In this document: piece after piece, positions 1 through 13,400 of the stretch
How the letters are laid out: each line of letters begins with the position of its first letter
How positions within the stretch are numbered: the stretch's first letter is position 1
Assembly: GCA_023213315.1 (NCBI GenBank)
Contig: JAKCPI010012501.1
Coordinates: 1-64,000, forward strand
DNA length: 64,000 bases
Reading direction: 5' to 3'
Origin: Euborellia annulipes
Lineage: Eukaryota; Arthropoda; Insecta; Dermaptera; Anisolabididae
Notes under the pieces: model-generated
Seen by the model: only the letters and a program-made list of their open reading frames with translations
What the model was told of the DNA's origin: nothing
The model's database searches: none
Position numbers and translations under genes: made by a program

Positions 1-160
1 TTTAATTCTGATGGGTTAAAACTGCATAACATAGACTCTGTTCCAAGCAGTTGCAAATATCTATATTTTCATTTCAATACATTATCGAAATTTTCATAAC
101 AATAATAATTTATTTGTGGCTGTTCGCGGCCCCCTGCTGGTAATCCATGACCCCCTAGGG

Positions 161-727
161 CAGGGGCGTATATGGAGGGGGGGGGGGGCTGAACTCATAA
201 ATTTTTCTGCAAAAAACTTTGTTTTTGCGGAACCATAGTTTTCCGCCCTGTAGAATTTTTTTTTCTTTTGCGAGATCAAAGTTTTTCATCCTGCGGAAAA
301 AAATTTTTACGCGCAACTAAATTTGTTTCGCACTGCGGGGCCAACCAAAGATTTCGGGGAAAGGGAAGCTCCGCTGATGCCTGTATATCTTTTTTTTTTT
401 TTAAACCACACTTTTTTCTCATTCACACACTCACACTCACACAGTCTTTTCGGCAACTTAGGCCATTGAAGATTTTTACGATAACCGTTATTTAATAATA
501 TATATTTATTAGGGGTCCAGGCATTCTTATTTAAGCCATCTGGTATCCAAATGGCTTAAATAAAATCATCGGACTGCCTGGGGTCCGAACCCGCGACGTT
601 TGGTATATGAGGTTAGCACGCTAACCTCTACGCCAAGCCCCGAGGGCTCTGTATATCTCTATATATGTATATGCATTTGGAAAATTTCGAGGGGAGCGAG
701 GCTCGGGCCCCCTTATATACGCCCCTG
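161..727. mobile_element. hAT-like non-autonomous element with 8-bp target duplication
   Basis: Terminal inverted repeats CAGGGGCGTATA and TATACGCCCCTG are flanked by an 8-bp duplication CCCTAGGG (153-160 and 728-735). This TSD length is typical of hAT elements. No transposase is present. A SINE (391-648) sits inside it. A truncated copy of the same family lies at 26690-26846. Confidence 0.8.
391..648 (-). mobile_element. tRNA-derived SINE, family 1, copy 1
   Basis: Minus-strand order: tRNA-like head with A box (GGCGTAGAGG) and B box (GGTTCGGACCC), a body, and a GTGTGAATGAGAA-type tail. A perfect 10-bp duplication CTGTATATCT flanks it (381-390, 649-658), so this is a true retroposed copy. 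Confidence 0.85.
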
Positions 728-1205
728 CCCTAGGGGACCGTGGCCCACGACTTTAAGAAGCACTGTTCTCGACAAGGGGCCGAAACGTCGGCCTTTAATA
801 AAATACCTTTGGCTGCCGAAAGCCTTTTTGAATATTATAATTTTCCTTGGAATTTGGGAATCTTAAACAGAAAAAATGGACACGGGAACCCACGTCGACT
901 CATCAATGTTTGTTGACCAATAGACTAATCGCCTCTCAATAGTTAAATCCACATCTTGAAGATAAATAAAAAATTGTTTAGTCCTGAGGAAGGTTGCGTA
1001 TTCCCGAAATGTCGTCTTTATGTTACATAGGCCTACGATATAACGATCGCATCGCTTATTTTAATTAAAATTCCGATCAGATTTGTGATTATTTGATGAA
1101 TTGAAGGGGATTTGAGCCATCAGGGCGTTAAAAGGTTAAAGAACGAAAACCCGCATGGGGAGGGAAATCAAGCAACGCCAAAATCTTTGATAAGAGTTCC
1201 CTCTC

Positions 1206-1276
1206 TGCTATATATACAGTATAACTCCCTTTGTAACATATTGCAGGTATAACTAACGCGCGTTAGAAGCCACATC
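1206..1276 (+). promoter_or_regulatory. Possible core promoter and 5' leader of the astacin gene
   Basis: A TATA-like run (CTATATATAC, about 1208-1217) lies about 65 bases upstream of the astacin ATG. Placement fits a TATA box with a short 5' leader, but similar AT runs are common here, so this is inference. Confidence 0.3.
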
Positions 1277-1408
1277 ATGGGAGTTGATGTCTTCTGTTTG
1301 TGGATATTCTTTGCGTTCTTTTATCGCTTCGTTTCCGCGCTTCCGCGATTACAAATCGAGCCGCCTCCGAAAATCGATAATGATCTTCCTCTTGGAATCC
1401 CTGAAGAG
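1277..1408 (+). CDS. Astacin exon 1: start codon and signal peptide
   Basis: Encodes residues 1-44. The ATG is followed by a hydrophobic run rich in F, W, I and V ending near VSA-LP, a plausible signal-peptidase site at about residue 21. The donor GTAACG follows GAG in phase 0. This ATG is chosen because it gives a clean signal peptide and lies downstream of a TATA-like element. Confidence 0.85.
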
Positions 1409-4400
1409 GTAACGAATGGATGATAACGGTTGTAATAAATACATTTTTACATTTTTGGTTTATTTTAGGATATAAATATCCCGGGGGAACCCTTAACGCC
1501 GCAAGACTTTGAAAATGCTCTCCACATAGGTAAATATTATTTTTTCTTGCTTAACTAGCACGATCTTTAAATATTCCGTAGAAATAAAGACGCACCAACA
1601 TATTTGGTAGCCTGCGCCTTTACTTTTTTTTTTAAATTTGTTTAAGGTCTTTTTCGGCCTATTGATTCAATTGAAATAAATTTCTGCCAGGGACAGGATT
1701 CGAACCCTTGACCTCTGCCACGAGAAGCCAATGCTCTACCTCTGAGCTACAGGTCATTAATTAGAAAAAAATTCTCTAAATTTTAAATTGTAGTCTTCCT
1801 AAATCCCACAAAATCAAAGCAATAAACCAATTAGGCTAATTGAAATTTAAAATTTTACAAATAATCTATGCGAGATTTAAATATTTATATTAATTAGATA
1901 ATTAAATCTCGATATATTCTTTGTAGAGGTGGCAACAATGGCTGATGGCCTAATGCCAACAATCCTTTTAAATAAATAAATAAATATATTCTTTGAAATT
2001 TTGAAGCACAATTTTTGTTTTACGTTTTTTACGAATAACTTCTGAACTACTCAACGGATTGTCATGAAATTTGCTCCAGCTCTAGAGGCTATCGTCCTAA
2101 TGATTAAGGCTCAGTTTCAAAAGATTTGATCGAGAGGAAGGTGAGAAAACCGTGGTTCACTATAGTAATTTCCCTTTCATTTTTACCGCTCCCTGCGGTC
2201 CGATTAACTTCTCGTTCTAATCTCTTCTTAGGCCCACTAAGGACTGCCAAATCTCATCCTAATCCGATGAATAGTTCCAGAGATATAAGCAAAAAAAGCT
2301 TTGCACCCACACATTGGAATTTTTCACATTTCTGGGGTCCTTATGACCCGAAACGTAAAGATATATAAAAAAAAAATTAGAAAGTTTAATATAATTTTTA
2401 ATTCACCAAATGAATTGTTTCAATTTCAGAGTTGGCTCTCCCCCCAAACGAGGAGGGAAGTCGGGATCCTCTGGAATTGGCAGGCTTATTCGAGGGCGAC
2501 ATAGCGGGCGTCAATCTCACGACACTTGACGCAATCCAGGTTTGTCATTCCACAACGATAATCCCCAAACACCCAGCTCGGCTGACAGCTAATTCTATGC
2601 GTGGATTGCTAGGCAGCTCGAATCAATTGTTTCAATTCCTGGAAACCGAGGCGTGCCAATTAATCGAACATTTAAATTAATTACGAGCTCCGGTTGCATC
2701 CAACTTTGCGTTCGTTTCTTTATTTCCGCTAAGTATGCAATTCAAAACCTTTTTAGTATATCATATTCGTTAAAGAAATCGATAGGAAAGAAGCGAGTGA
2801 AGGGATCCTACTTTCTCCCTTTAGACGTCATTAGATTTATTACTTTCTCTTACCTATAGTGCAGAGAAAGTATTGGATTCATGTCGAAAATTCAATGTCT
2901 GTCTATCTGTGAACACAATATCTCTCAAGAACGAGAAGAGCTAGGAGGTTGACATTTTATATTTAAGATAAATTTTTGGGTTTGATGGCTGTAGATATTC
3001 AATAGGAGAGGACGGGAGCCTTCCCGGGACTTGAGGGCAATTCTACTTGCCCTGAAGATGAGTGCGACTAGCGCTCGAAACGTCGGCGACAGGATATAAC
3101 GTTTTTTATTCTTAGTTGGCTGCTGTGTCCCGGGAAGGCTCCCGTCCTCTCCTAACGTGTCACGAAGCTTTTGAACAAAATCGGCCAAAGAGTACTAGTA
3201 CTTTACTGATGCACTTTTTCAGTTATTTTTGACTTTCTCAAAATTCGCTCAAACGATTTTTATTAAAATTCAAAATTCCATTATTTTTTAGATGCTCTTT
3301 AAAATTCATATTCTCATTTTGCCCTCATAATTGTGTGAAGCACACTTTAGTCGTGCACTCCATAGGAGGTAACGAATACTAAATATTTTCCCATGTTTAT
3401 AAATATAATATAAACATATATTAGGGCGGTCCTTATTTATAGGTGTCAAAAATTTTTTTTTAGAAATTTAATAGCAGGTACCCGTAGACCAATGAATATA
3501 TGCAAAATTTGAACTCATTTGTAAAAGAGGGACATGTGACCTCGCCTTTGAACTTTGAGAATTTTTAAAGTTTTCTTAAAGTTGAGCTTTGTCCCTTTGT
3601 TTCGTCCACAAGGGACTAAATCAATTTCACATTCGAATAAAACTAGAAATCTATTATTTAGAATCTTCTATTGCTAAAAATTACCTTAAAGAATACATAG
3701 AACTAATAAGAAAAGATAGATTTTCATTAACCCTTGCTTATTAAATTTTAATTATGCTTAAAGCATTTGAATGTAACATGTCAAAAAGGTCATTCAAACA
3801 ATCTTTGTTGTTCGTCCTTGGGTCATAGAACAGTGGTAGAGTATCCGCCTCTTGTGCTAGGGGGTCTAAATAATATCCCGTGGGCTAATTAGGGTTGAAT
3901 AAAGACAGGCGCCTTGAATTCTCATTCTAAAGAGAGTGTTTCATCTGACAAAGTCCCTCTGCATAATTTCTTTTTCATTCCATTTGTCAATCATTCTAGG
4001 TGTCTTGGCGCCGGTAATTTGATTATTCATTGGACCAACAAGAAATATTTCCGCGACATATCTAATTTAAACTATTATATAAATAAAACTAAATTTAATA
4101 TAAGTAAATTTATTTATATTATAAGATTCGTGAAAAAAAAAAATGAGAATTGAATGTTCAACTTATAGGACAGTACGTGATCTTAAAATTCCTATGAAAT
4201 AGTTTTTTTTTAAACTTTGAGCCCGGTGGGTCACGTGTTCTTTTTCAACGATTTTTTCCCATTTTGCAGGAATTATTTTTTATACAAATGAACAATTTGA
4301 GAGGTGCCTGCATTAAAAATATGCATCTTGAAAAATAAGGACCAATCTAATGTATATATCAATATATCGACACATAAAACTCTGGTGTGACAAGCACAGA

Positions 4401-7400
4401 ACACAAATATAAGAGAGGCTACTGTGAGACTAGTCACACCAGATCTTTTTATACATGCTATTAAAAATTGGAAAATCTGTTCTGGTAGTGTAAATATTTT
4501 CTTTCGCACACTTTTTTCTTTCTTTTTAATTAAATAGCGGATTTTTTGTATCGATAAAACGATAACAAAAGAGATAATTGACTAAAAAAAACGCGGAAGG
4601 GGAAGTTTTATAGAAATAATAATATTTCTAATTAAAAGCAACAAAAGGGCAAATGACTCGCGACTATTCACTCTAATGGGGGGCATTTTTTCTACTTGAC
4701 GAAATTTCTTGAATAGCACGAAGAAGAAAAAGAAAAAAAAGATGGAGGTGAAGAAACTTGAAATGACAAATTTATTTTTATCAAAGAATGATTTGCTGTT
4801 GAAAAGAGGAAGCGCCAAAGGGCAGATCAAGTTGGTCACAAACCTGGCACTTGATTAATAAAGGGAAATATTTGTAAAGTCTATTAAGGCTACGGGTCCA
4901 ATTCGAATTTTCTTATTTTTAAAAAAACTGGCGTGACTGGTCGCACAGCACACTCTTACCTTCGGTAATTGAAAGTTGTGTTCTGTGCTTGTCACACCAG
5001 ATTATTTTATTATATTTAGTTCCTATGAAGTACAAGAGTAAAGTGTGCTTCAAACAATTTCAAGGGCAAAATGAGAACATAAATTTTAAAGAAAGATCGA
5101 GGATGGTGAAGTGCAAATACAGTAGCTGCTTCGCCCTTTAATTAGCGCCCTTAACCGAGGATGGAATGCCGAATTAGCGGTTTGATGTCAAATGCAGTGC
5201 GGTTTTCGTTTTCGTTCCCCAATGCGGGCGGCGGCAGGTGCAATAAATAAACGGGAAATTCACATTTTAGAATATTTTTTTTTAATTATTTTAAATAAAA
5301 TAAATCGTGATGTGACCAGTCGCACGGAAAAAAAAAATTTCCTTACTGAAGGTAAGGTTAAGAGAAAGTTGTGTACTGTGCTCGTCAAGAGCTGAAAAAC
5401 AAAATTCCATTCCTTCGCAAAAGGAAAAAAAATGGAGTGATTTAGTGAGTTATGCGGGAAAAATGTACTTTATTTATATATTAGTCCAAGAGTTGGCGAC
5501 GAAAATGGGCAAGAGTTTTCTGAAGGCTAATATTTTCAGAAGAGGTTGCATTTTAGTGATGGAAAGACTCTAGAGTCCGGTACCGGGGGCTTTGGCAGGA
5601 ATAAGCCGGTAAAGTTGCCGGAAGATGGTTTTTTGCAAATATCTGGAAAACTATGCGGTTTTCCGCAAACATTCATCTATACAAAAAGAATAGAAATTAA
5701 ATTACAAACAATAATGGTCTAGTACATAATCACGCTAAAGTGAACGATTCGGGAGATTTAGAGGGGTAAAATTTATATTCATATGAAAGGAGACACTGAT
5801 TGCTCAGGGGCCCACATCTTGTGGGTACGTGGATGGCGACCACGAGCTGCCCTAGCTGGGACTGACAGTACTTCTGTTCTTTGCATGTCAGTCTCTCCCC
5901 TTCTATATTTTCAACAGGCGTCAGACCGTGCGACGGGCCGGCCTGTTCTATTCCTTCCCGGTCGCAAAAACCCTTGAATGACAAATTCCGCCTACCCCGC
6001 ACTGCGGGAATAATCAGGCGAAGAAAGAAGATAAAAGGAGACACTGAGATAGAGAAATATTTATATCTTTCTACCATGACAACCCTCAAATTTTACCCCT
6101 CTAAATCTCCCGAATCGTTCACTTTAGCGTGATTATGTACTAGACCATTATTGTTTGTAATTTAATTTCTATTATTTTTGTATAGATTAATGTTTGCGGA
6201 AAACCACATAGTTTTCGAGATATTTGCGAAAAACCATCTTCCCGCATCTTTACCGGCTTATTCCTGCCAAAGGTCCTGGTACTGGAATACTTTCCATCAC
6301 TAAAATGCAACCTTTTCTGAAAATATTAGCCTTAAGAAAACTCTTGCCCATTTTCGTCAGTAGCTCGAAAAAAAAAACTGGAAAATTACATCGACTTGGT
6401 TCCAAAGCTTTTATTTTCATCCCTATAGGACATATATTTGTATATTCATTGTCTAAAGAAAAGGTGAAGATCAGCCGCAGACAGGTGAGGGGGGGGGCAA
6501 GTAGTGAGCATACCCCCCTTGAGTAGACGTTAACTATAAAATTAAATACGGTGTTTTTATTTCATTTTCCAGGAGCGGAATGTCATCAACTCCGGAGCGC
6601 TCAAGTGGCCAGGGGCCATCGTCCCGTACGTCATCTCGGCGGCGTTTGGTGAGTACAGCGCCCACCCACACTAACTGGCTGGCAAGTCTATAAATCATCC
6701 GAAAACATCAACAGATAACTCCAAATGAATATTAAATGCCACGCTTTGTTGAGCGCGTGATTTATATTAGACATATTCAGGCAATTAACTTGCACAGGAC
6801 GTTTAGAGTTTAATCAATTCTACTTCTCTTGAGATGCTGACAGCTGCTCTTCTTCATTTTTGTTTTTCTTTTTTTGTTTTATTAAATTTCAATAAATAGG
6901 GTGACAAAAAATTCTTTTTTTACTTTCTCTTACGTAATATATATATTGAGAGAAAGTATTGGATTCATGTTTTCAATCCGATGGCGAGATTTTGATGGAT
7001 ATACACGTTTTGAGGTCCCCTGAATGTTTTGGAACATGTCTGTCTGTCTGTGTGTGTTCAATTTAAAGCATGAAGGAATTGAGCTAGGAGGAGGTTGGAA
7101 TTTTATATTTAAGTTAGGCACCTCCCTGGAGCGTGACACGAAGCTTTTAAACAAAATCAGCCAAAGAGCACTAATACTTTACTGACGTACATTTTCAGTT
7201 TTTTTTTATATTTTCTCAAAATTAGCTCCAACGATTTTGATTAAAATTCAAAAATCAATTATTTTTTAGATGCTCTTTAAAATGTATATTCTCATTTTGC
7301 CATTGAAATCTTCTAAAGACCACTTTACTCTTGAACTTCATAGGAAAGATAGGAGAAATGGTAACAGAATATAAATATTTTTCCATGTTTTAAAATCTTG

Positions 7401-10400
7401 AATTCTAATATATCGGAGGAAATTGAATATATCTCGACACAAAAAAATCTGGTGTGACTGGTCGCTCAGAACGCAACTTTCTCTTATCCTCGGTAATCGA
7501 AAGTTGCGCACAGCACGTGCGACCAGTCACAGCAGATCTTTTATTCAACAATCTTGAGAGTCAATTTGCTTGTTCTTTCTTGTCATATCGTTTATGATGA
7601 AACAAAAATCTAAACAACCCTGGTGTGACGAGTCCCATTCTCTCTGAGTCGCGCTAATTGAAATTGAAATTCATGTTTTTGTTTGTCACACCAGATTTAT
7701 ATTCTTAGTTTCCGGCAGACTATTAGAATTTAAGATGTAAAATTTATAAACCTCGAAAAAAAAAAAATTTATATTTCGGTAAATATTACAAGAGTGGTCT
7801 TCATGGCAAAATGAGACTATAAATTTTAAAGAGCATCTAAAAAATAATTGATTTTTGAATTTTAAACAAAATCGTTGAAGCGAATTTAAAAAAAAATTGA
7901 AAAAAACTGAAAAAGTGCATCAGCAAAGTATTAGTACTTTTTGGCCTATTTTGTTTAAAAGCTTCGTGTCACGTGCCAGGGAGGTGCCTAACTTAAATAT
8001 AAAATTTCAACCTCCTAGCTCTTTTCGTTCTTGTTTACAACGGATCTTTGCGGGACCCACAGCAACTTGTATTTCTACCAAAATCTCGATATCGACACGA
8101 TAGCATTATATACCCTAATTAATAAGGCATTTTGCCTAAATCCTTAAAACTCAGGGTAGTTAAAACGAATGCAAACAAACTTTAAAACAAATTCCCAAAT
8201 CTAGACAATATTAACGAGGGACAACTTTTAATTAGAATAATTTTAAACAAAACTTTTGTTTTAATATTGATTCTATCATTTTTAACTTTCTCTTACACAT
8301 ATAGTGAGAAAGTATTGTGATCATGCAAGGGCCGGTTGCAAAAAAGAAATGCACGCGATTGACACGTGCGGCGCCACCAGTCAAGAGCGCCTTGCACTTA
8401 TGCAAAATCTTGCCGGAAGAGAAACATTCATGCCTATAGTGAGGGACAACATCAAATCTCCCCAGGCGTTTTCTACATGTGATTATTTCATTGTTTTAAA
8501 AAAAAATACATTTTTTCATGGTGGAAATCTAGAAAATTCCCAATAAAGATTTTCATTTTCTTTATAAAAACAATGAAATAATCACAAGTAGAAAACGCTT
8601 GGGTGGGGCTTAATATTGTCCCTCACTGTACCGTTCACGAGCATGTGGTTTCCGAGTTTGTGGCAATTTTGTTTAATTTCGTCATTCCCTCATAAAATTT
8701 TTAATGTTTCAGCAAGTTAAAAGACATCGATTCTGACTTGTGCTAAAAAAAAATGGATCAGCTCAGTAAAGTCATTTTCGAATTTTGTTGAGAATCAGCC
8801 ATATATACAAACTCCTGAATGGCCGGAGCAGCCGAGAGGGTGAAATAGAAACAATTTAGCTTCTTCACCATCGCTGGCTATTTATTATAAAGTGTGAAGT
8901 AACTAAGCACATCACGCATCTCACTTAGTTCTTCGATATTCATTTTTACTTTTTTATTTGTTTATTAAGCGTCCTAAAAAAAAAAATTAAAGAATTAGTT
9001 TGCGATATTCAGATGAATTTTATGTTAGAGGTCAAATGCATTTATTAATATTTACCTTTTAATAGCGAGAAAATTCTAAATTTTTGCTCTTCTTTCATTA
9101 CATCTCAATCACATATTCACTTAAACACAAAAAGGTTTTATTTTCATTTACTACAAAAAAAGTGTTTGTAGTAAAAGAAAATAGAAATAAAAAAAAAACC
9201 GTAAAAGCCGGGAGTCTGAAGAAATCGTATCAGTGAGAATTAACGTGATTTTTTGAATTACGGGCAAACGAGTATCGGGGGCCAACCAGGAAGAGATCCT
9301 ACCTACTCTACTCTACAATCAGAAAAGATGAAGGCGATAGAGAGCGTGTGTGACCCCGTCCCCACCATCAGTTCGGTGGAGCCCTCGGGTCTGTCCCTAG
9401 CCTCAAAGGAATTGCAATTTGGAGCCTCCAGGATATCCCTGGAGAAACTGCAACCCTTTCCCTTCCCTGACTCAGTTAAACCCACCGAGCCACCTCAACA
9501 AGAGACGTCTTTGCGCAAAACACTTGAGAACCTGGGCTTTGATCTGTCAATCAGATCTGACCGCATCTCCTTATGAACCGTTCATGGAAGAAATCAACGA
9601 GAAAATCTTTCATTTTAACTCTCCATGACCGAAGCCCTCGGGGCTTGGGGTAGAGGTTAGCGTGCTAACCTCGTATACCAAACGTCGCGGGTTCGGACCC
9701 CAGGCAGTCCGATGATTTTATTTAAGTCATTTGGATACCAAATGGCTTAAATAAGAATGCCTGGACCCTAAATAATATATATTCATAACGGTTATCGTCT
9801 AAAGTCTTAAATGGCCTGAGTTGCCGAAAAGACTGTGTGAATGTGAGTGTGAACGAGAACTCTCCATGCTAAAGCTTACTGTGACTCTGGTCTCCAGCTC
9901 CTCGAAGATCTCGGGATCTGTAAAAAAAAAGAAAATAGAAATTAGTAATTATATGTAGATTTTTTTGATATTTAAGCATTTGTATGTGTGTTCAGGGGAA
10001 GACGAAGAGCCTCTCAATATTTGCGGCTTCAATTTGCCAAGTGCAGGAAATGGAATTTGAAATGAAATTTACGATGACAATATGTCAAATATGAGTACGA
10101 ATTTTCTCTGTGTGTTTGTTTAAATAAATAAATTTTACCTGCTGGTGAGCTCGGCGGGATCCGACGCAATCTCCTTCGGCTCGGCACTAATCACTAACAC
10201 TTAACACATTGCACTCGCGATACGCGCACATCTGAAAAAAAAAAGCATTTGTGAGAATATCTCTTAAATAGCCTTCAATTGCAAGTGAGATCAGGGTCAA
10301 GTGCAAAGAGAGAAATTTGAAAGAATTGAAATAATGAATTTATATTAATCTAAAATGCAAATTTAATATCACAAGCCGGGTCTGAGACGAGTTCATCTTG

Positions 10401-13400
10401 ATGACAAGATGATCCTGAATGTGACCGAAACGGCGCCGGCCTTGGTTTGTATATAATATTAAATTGAAAAACAGTATATCAAACAGTCCCATCACCTTTA
10501 TACAGGGGCGTTCGGTTTCCACTTGAGCCCCGGGACTTCTAAAAGACAAATATTTGGGGGCCTGGGGCGGACCCCCCTCCCCCTCCCCCTCTCGGTACGC
10601 CTCTGCCTTTATAATAATTTAAAATTGAGCAAAATTTGAAAAAGGTTTTCGTCAATCATCAAAATGTCAACAACGCGGAAAAATTAAAATCTTTTGTCTT
10701 TTTACTTAATGGAAATATTCAAATGAACAATAATTAAAAAGTCCATTTCAAAGGAATCGAAAAGATCTTTCCTCTCTATGTGTTCACAAACACAGATGCA
10801 TTTTATTATGCACTAAAGCCGGCCTCGCTCCAAATGGATGTCATCCATTCACTACACGACACCCATTTGTTTTTCCCCCACTCACGGTCAGTTTTTGGAG
10901 TGACATCGCTCCATTTGGACGGATGGAGCGATCGTGAATGGCCGGCGTAAAACCAATTTCTCGTATATAAATTCACTTACCCAAATGTCGAAATTGTAGA
11001 GATCCTGGCCCGGAACGTCGACCGTCCTGGTGCCGACGTCAGAGCCTCTTTCTCTGCCAGAACTAAAAGGACTCGCTATTTAAGAACTGCATCGAGCAGC
11101 CAGAGAATAGACAAGTTGCCCCTTTGAGAAACTGGAAAGAAAAAGAAGAAAAAAATTAGGAAAAATCTTCTTTCACAGGCCTGCAGAATATTAAGTAAAA
11201 ATGAGAGCGAGCTTTCTTGGTTGCTAGATAAAGTATAAAACTATATACAGTAGAATGACTAAATCTATTCTAAACAAAATATTATTCAAAACTCTAAAAA
11301 TACCAAAAGTTATTCAGAAAAGAGAAAAAAAAAATTAAAAAAATTTTTAAATATAGACTTATACTTGTTAGTCAGTTTTCAATTAATAGAAATATCAGTG
11401 TCAAATAATTTTAAAATTATATGTATATATATATATATACAGTGGCGGTCCCAGGATTTTGTCAAGGGGGCCCAAATATTTTTTTTTTATTCAAGCTTTT
11501 GTCGGTTGCGAACGCCATTTCAACCCCGTTTTTATTTATTTCACCTCAATTCGTAGCCAATCACCCAAAATGTATTATTTACCAGAAGAGTAGCATGAAT
11601 TAGCCCATATATTTAATCAGAGATCAAGTAGGTATGGTCTCCTTAGTATTGTTACATACTAGAAAACACTTTTTATTCTTAGGAAATATTTAGGAATAAT
11701 AAATAAATAAATTTATTGACCAGTCACACCTATATAAATTAATAATGATATTTACGTATGGTCAACTTCTGTTGAGATCAGGGATGGGCAAAATCCTTTA
11801 AAAAGGATCAGCGATCCGATCCACAGATCCGGGCAGTTCGCGCGATCCGATCCTCGATCCAATCCGGTTTGGAAAAAGGATCGCAGATCCGATAAAAAAA
11901 TTTTGATTGAAGGTTTATTAAAATAGGCATTATTTTTATACAATCAAAAGGTCATTCATTGAATACTTTAATATTGCTATTTGATAATTGCCTTTAAAAT
12001 AAAATATAAGAAGCCCTCGGGGCTTGGTGTAGGGGTTAGCGTGCTAACCTCTTATACCAAAAGTCGCGGGTTCGGACCCCAGACAGTCCGATGATTTTAT
12101 TTAAACCATTTGGATACCATTTGTATATTAATCAATAACGTATATCGTAAATGTCTTATATGGCCTGAGTTGCCGAAAAGACTGTGTGAATGTGTGGGTG
12201 TGAGTGTGAATGAGAAAAAAGTGTGAGTGTTAAAAAAAAAAATATAAGAATACTGAATAAAAGTGGGAAAGAAGTGATTATATTTATCGAAAGTACATAT
12301 ATATCACATAATAAAAAGACATCTAAGCTGCAAAACTTTATCACTCTTAACCAGGTAGTATCTTAATCAGATGTAATCTTATAAAACCTATAAGAATACA
12401 TCAGATTAAGAGTGGGAAATTTTGGTACCTTCGAAGTCTATTTTTTTTTTTTTTTTTATTTAGTTGTTATGTTTTTAATAACATGTTTTTTTCTATTTAT
12501 TACATTCTTATAGAAGAAAAAAAACAATAGATTTTCTCAATTTAAAAATTTGAAAAAAAAAAAAGTTTTGAAGGATTAGCGATCCTCTAAAAAGGATCGG
12601 AAAATCCAGGATTGTCGATCCTTTGAAAAGGATCAGCGATCCGATCCTAGATCCAGAGGGCAAAATGGATTTCGATCAAAATCCTTAAATCCACCCCTGT
12701 TTCGATTCGGATCGCGATCCAGTTCCGAGATCCATTAAAAAAAAAAGGATCTCGATCCAGATCCGGAGATCCTGGATCGGATCGGATCTTCGGATTTAGA
12801 TCCAAAAGGATCTCGGTCCTGCCCATCCCTGGTTGAGATTAATACAAAATGTCAGTTTGATGGTGTCCTTATTCTTACTTCTTTTTCATTAATATTATCT
12901 CTGTAGTGCTCTAAATATAAACCAATAATTTTGAAAATGGTCTTTAAAAATAAAAAAAAATAAAAATATCTTATTTAAAGTCTGTTTTAAATTATTAAAT
13001 AAAAATCTAATGTCAAGAATGATTTTTCACATTTTTCTTTATTAGTTTACAAGTTTTTTCGCTAGATTGGAGCACTATGCAGATACTCAAACTTATAAAT
13101 TTCACACCAGATAGCTCCCTCCGCGTTTTCCCTTGCCCTTGATCTTGAAAGAGTTCATTAACCCTATTAAAGGAGATATGTTTGAATAAAAAAAATTAAA
13201 GGAGAACCATCAACTTTCAATCTTGTTTGATACTAGCGACATCTTTGGTCAAACAAATTAAACAAAAGCTTCCACTAGCTAGCATCTCATGTGTTTGCCA
13301 AGGTCTTTAAAAAAGTTCATTGACCTATTTTAAAGGAAATATGATAGAATCAGCTGTTCAGGTTGGAACACTTGCTTAGATGCCATTTTCAAAAAAGTCC

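Larger units (their letters stand above)
2846..3405 (+). repeat. Family B dispersed repeat (CTTTCTCTTAC ... GTCTGTCTGT) with internal insertion
   Basis: Starts with the ACTTTCTCTTAC hairpin and contains the family landmarks AAGTATTGGATTCATG, CGAAGCTTTTGAACAAAATC and TAGATGCTCTTTAAAAT. It is interrupted by a 151-bp hairpin element at 3003-3153. Other copies lie at 6917, 7760, 24833, 25250, 30106, 45596 and 55584. Confidence 0.75.

Noticed and set aside
1686..1760. Genuine tRNA gene
   Set aside because: The D arm and B box are good, but the anticodon stem does not pair and no acceptor stem is formed. It is better explained as a SINE head or pseudogene.
10385..10450. Another hammerhead-like copy near GACCGAAACGGCG (10385-10450, mirrored at 22110-22170)
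   Set aside because: GAAACG is present, but there is no proper CTGANGA block with a stem leading to it and no GTC/GTT site.
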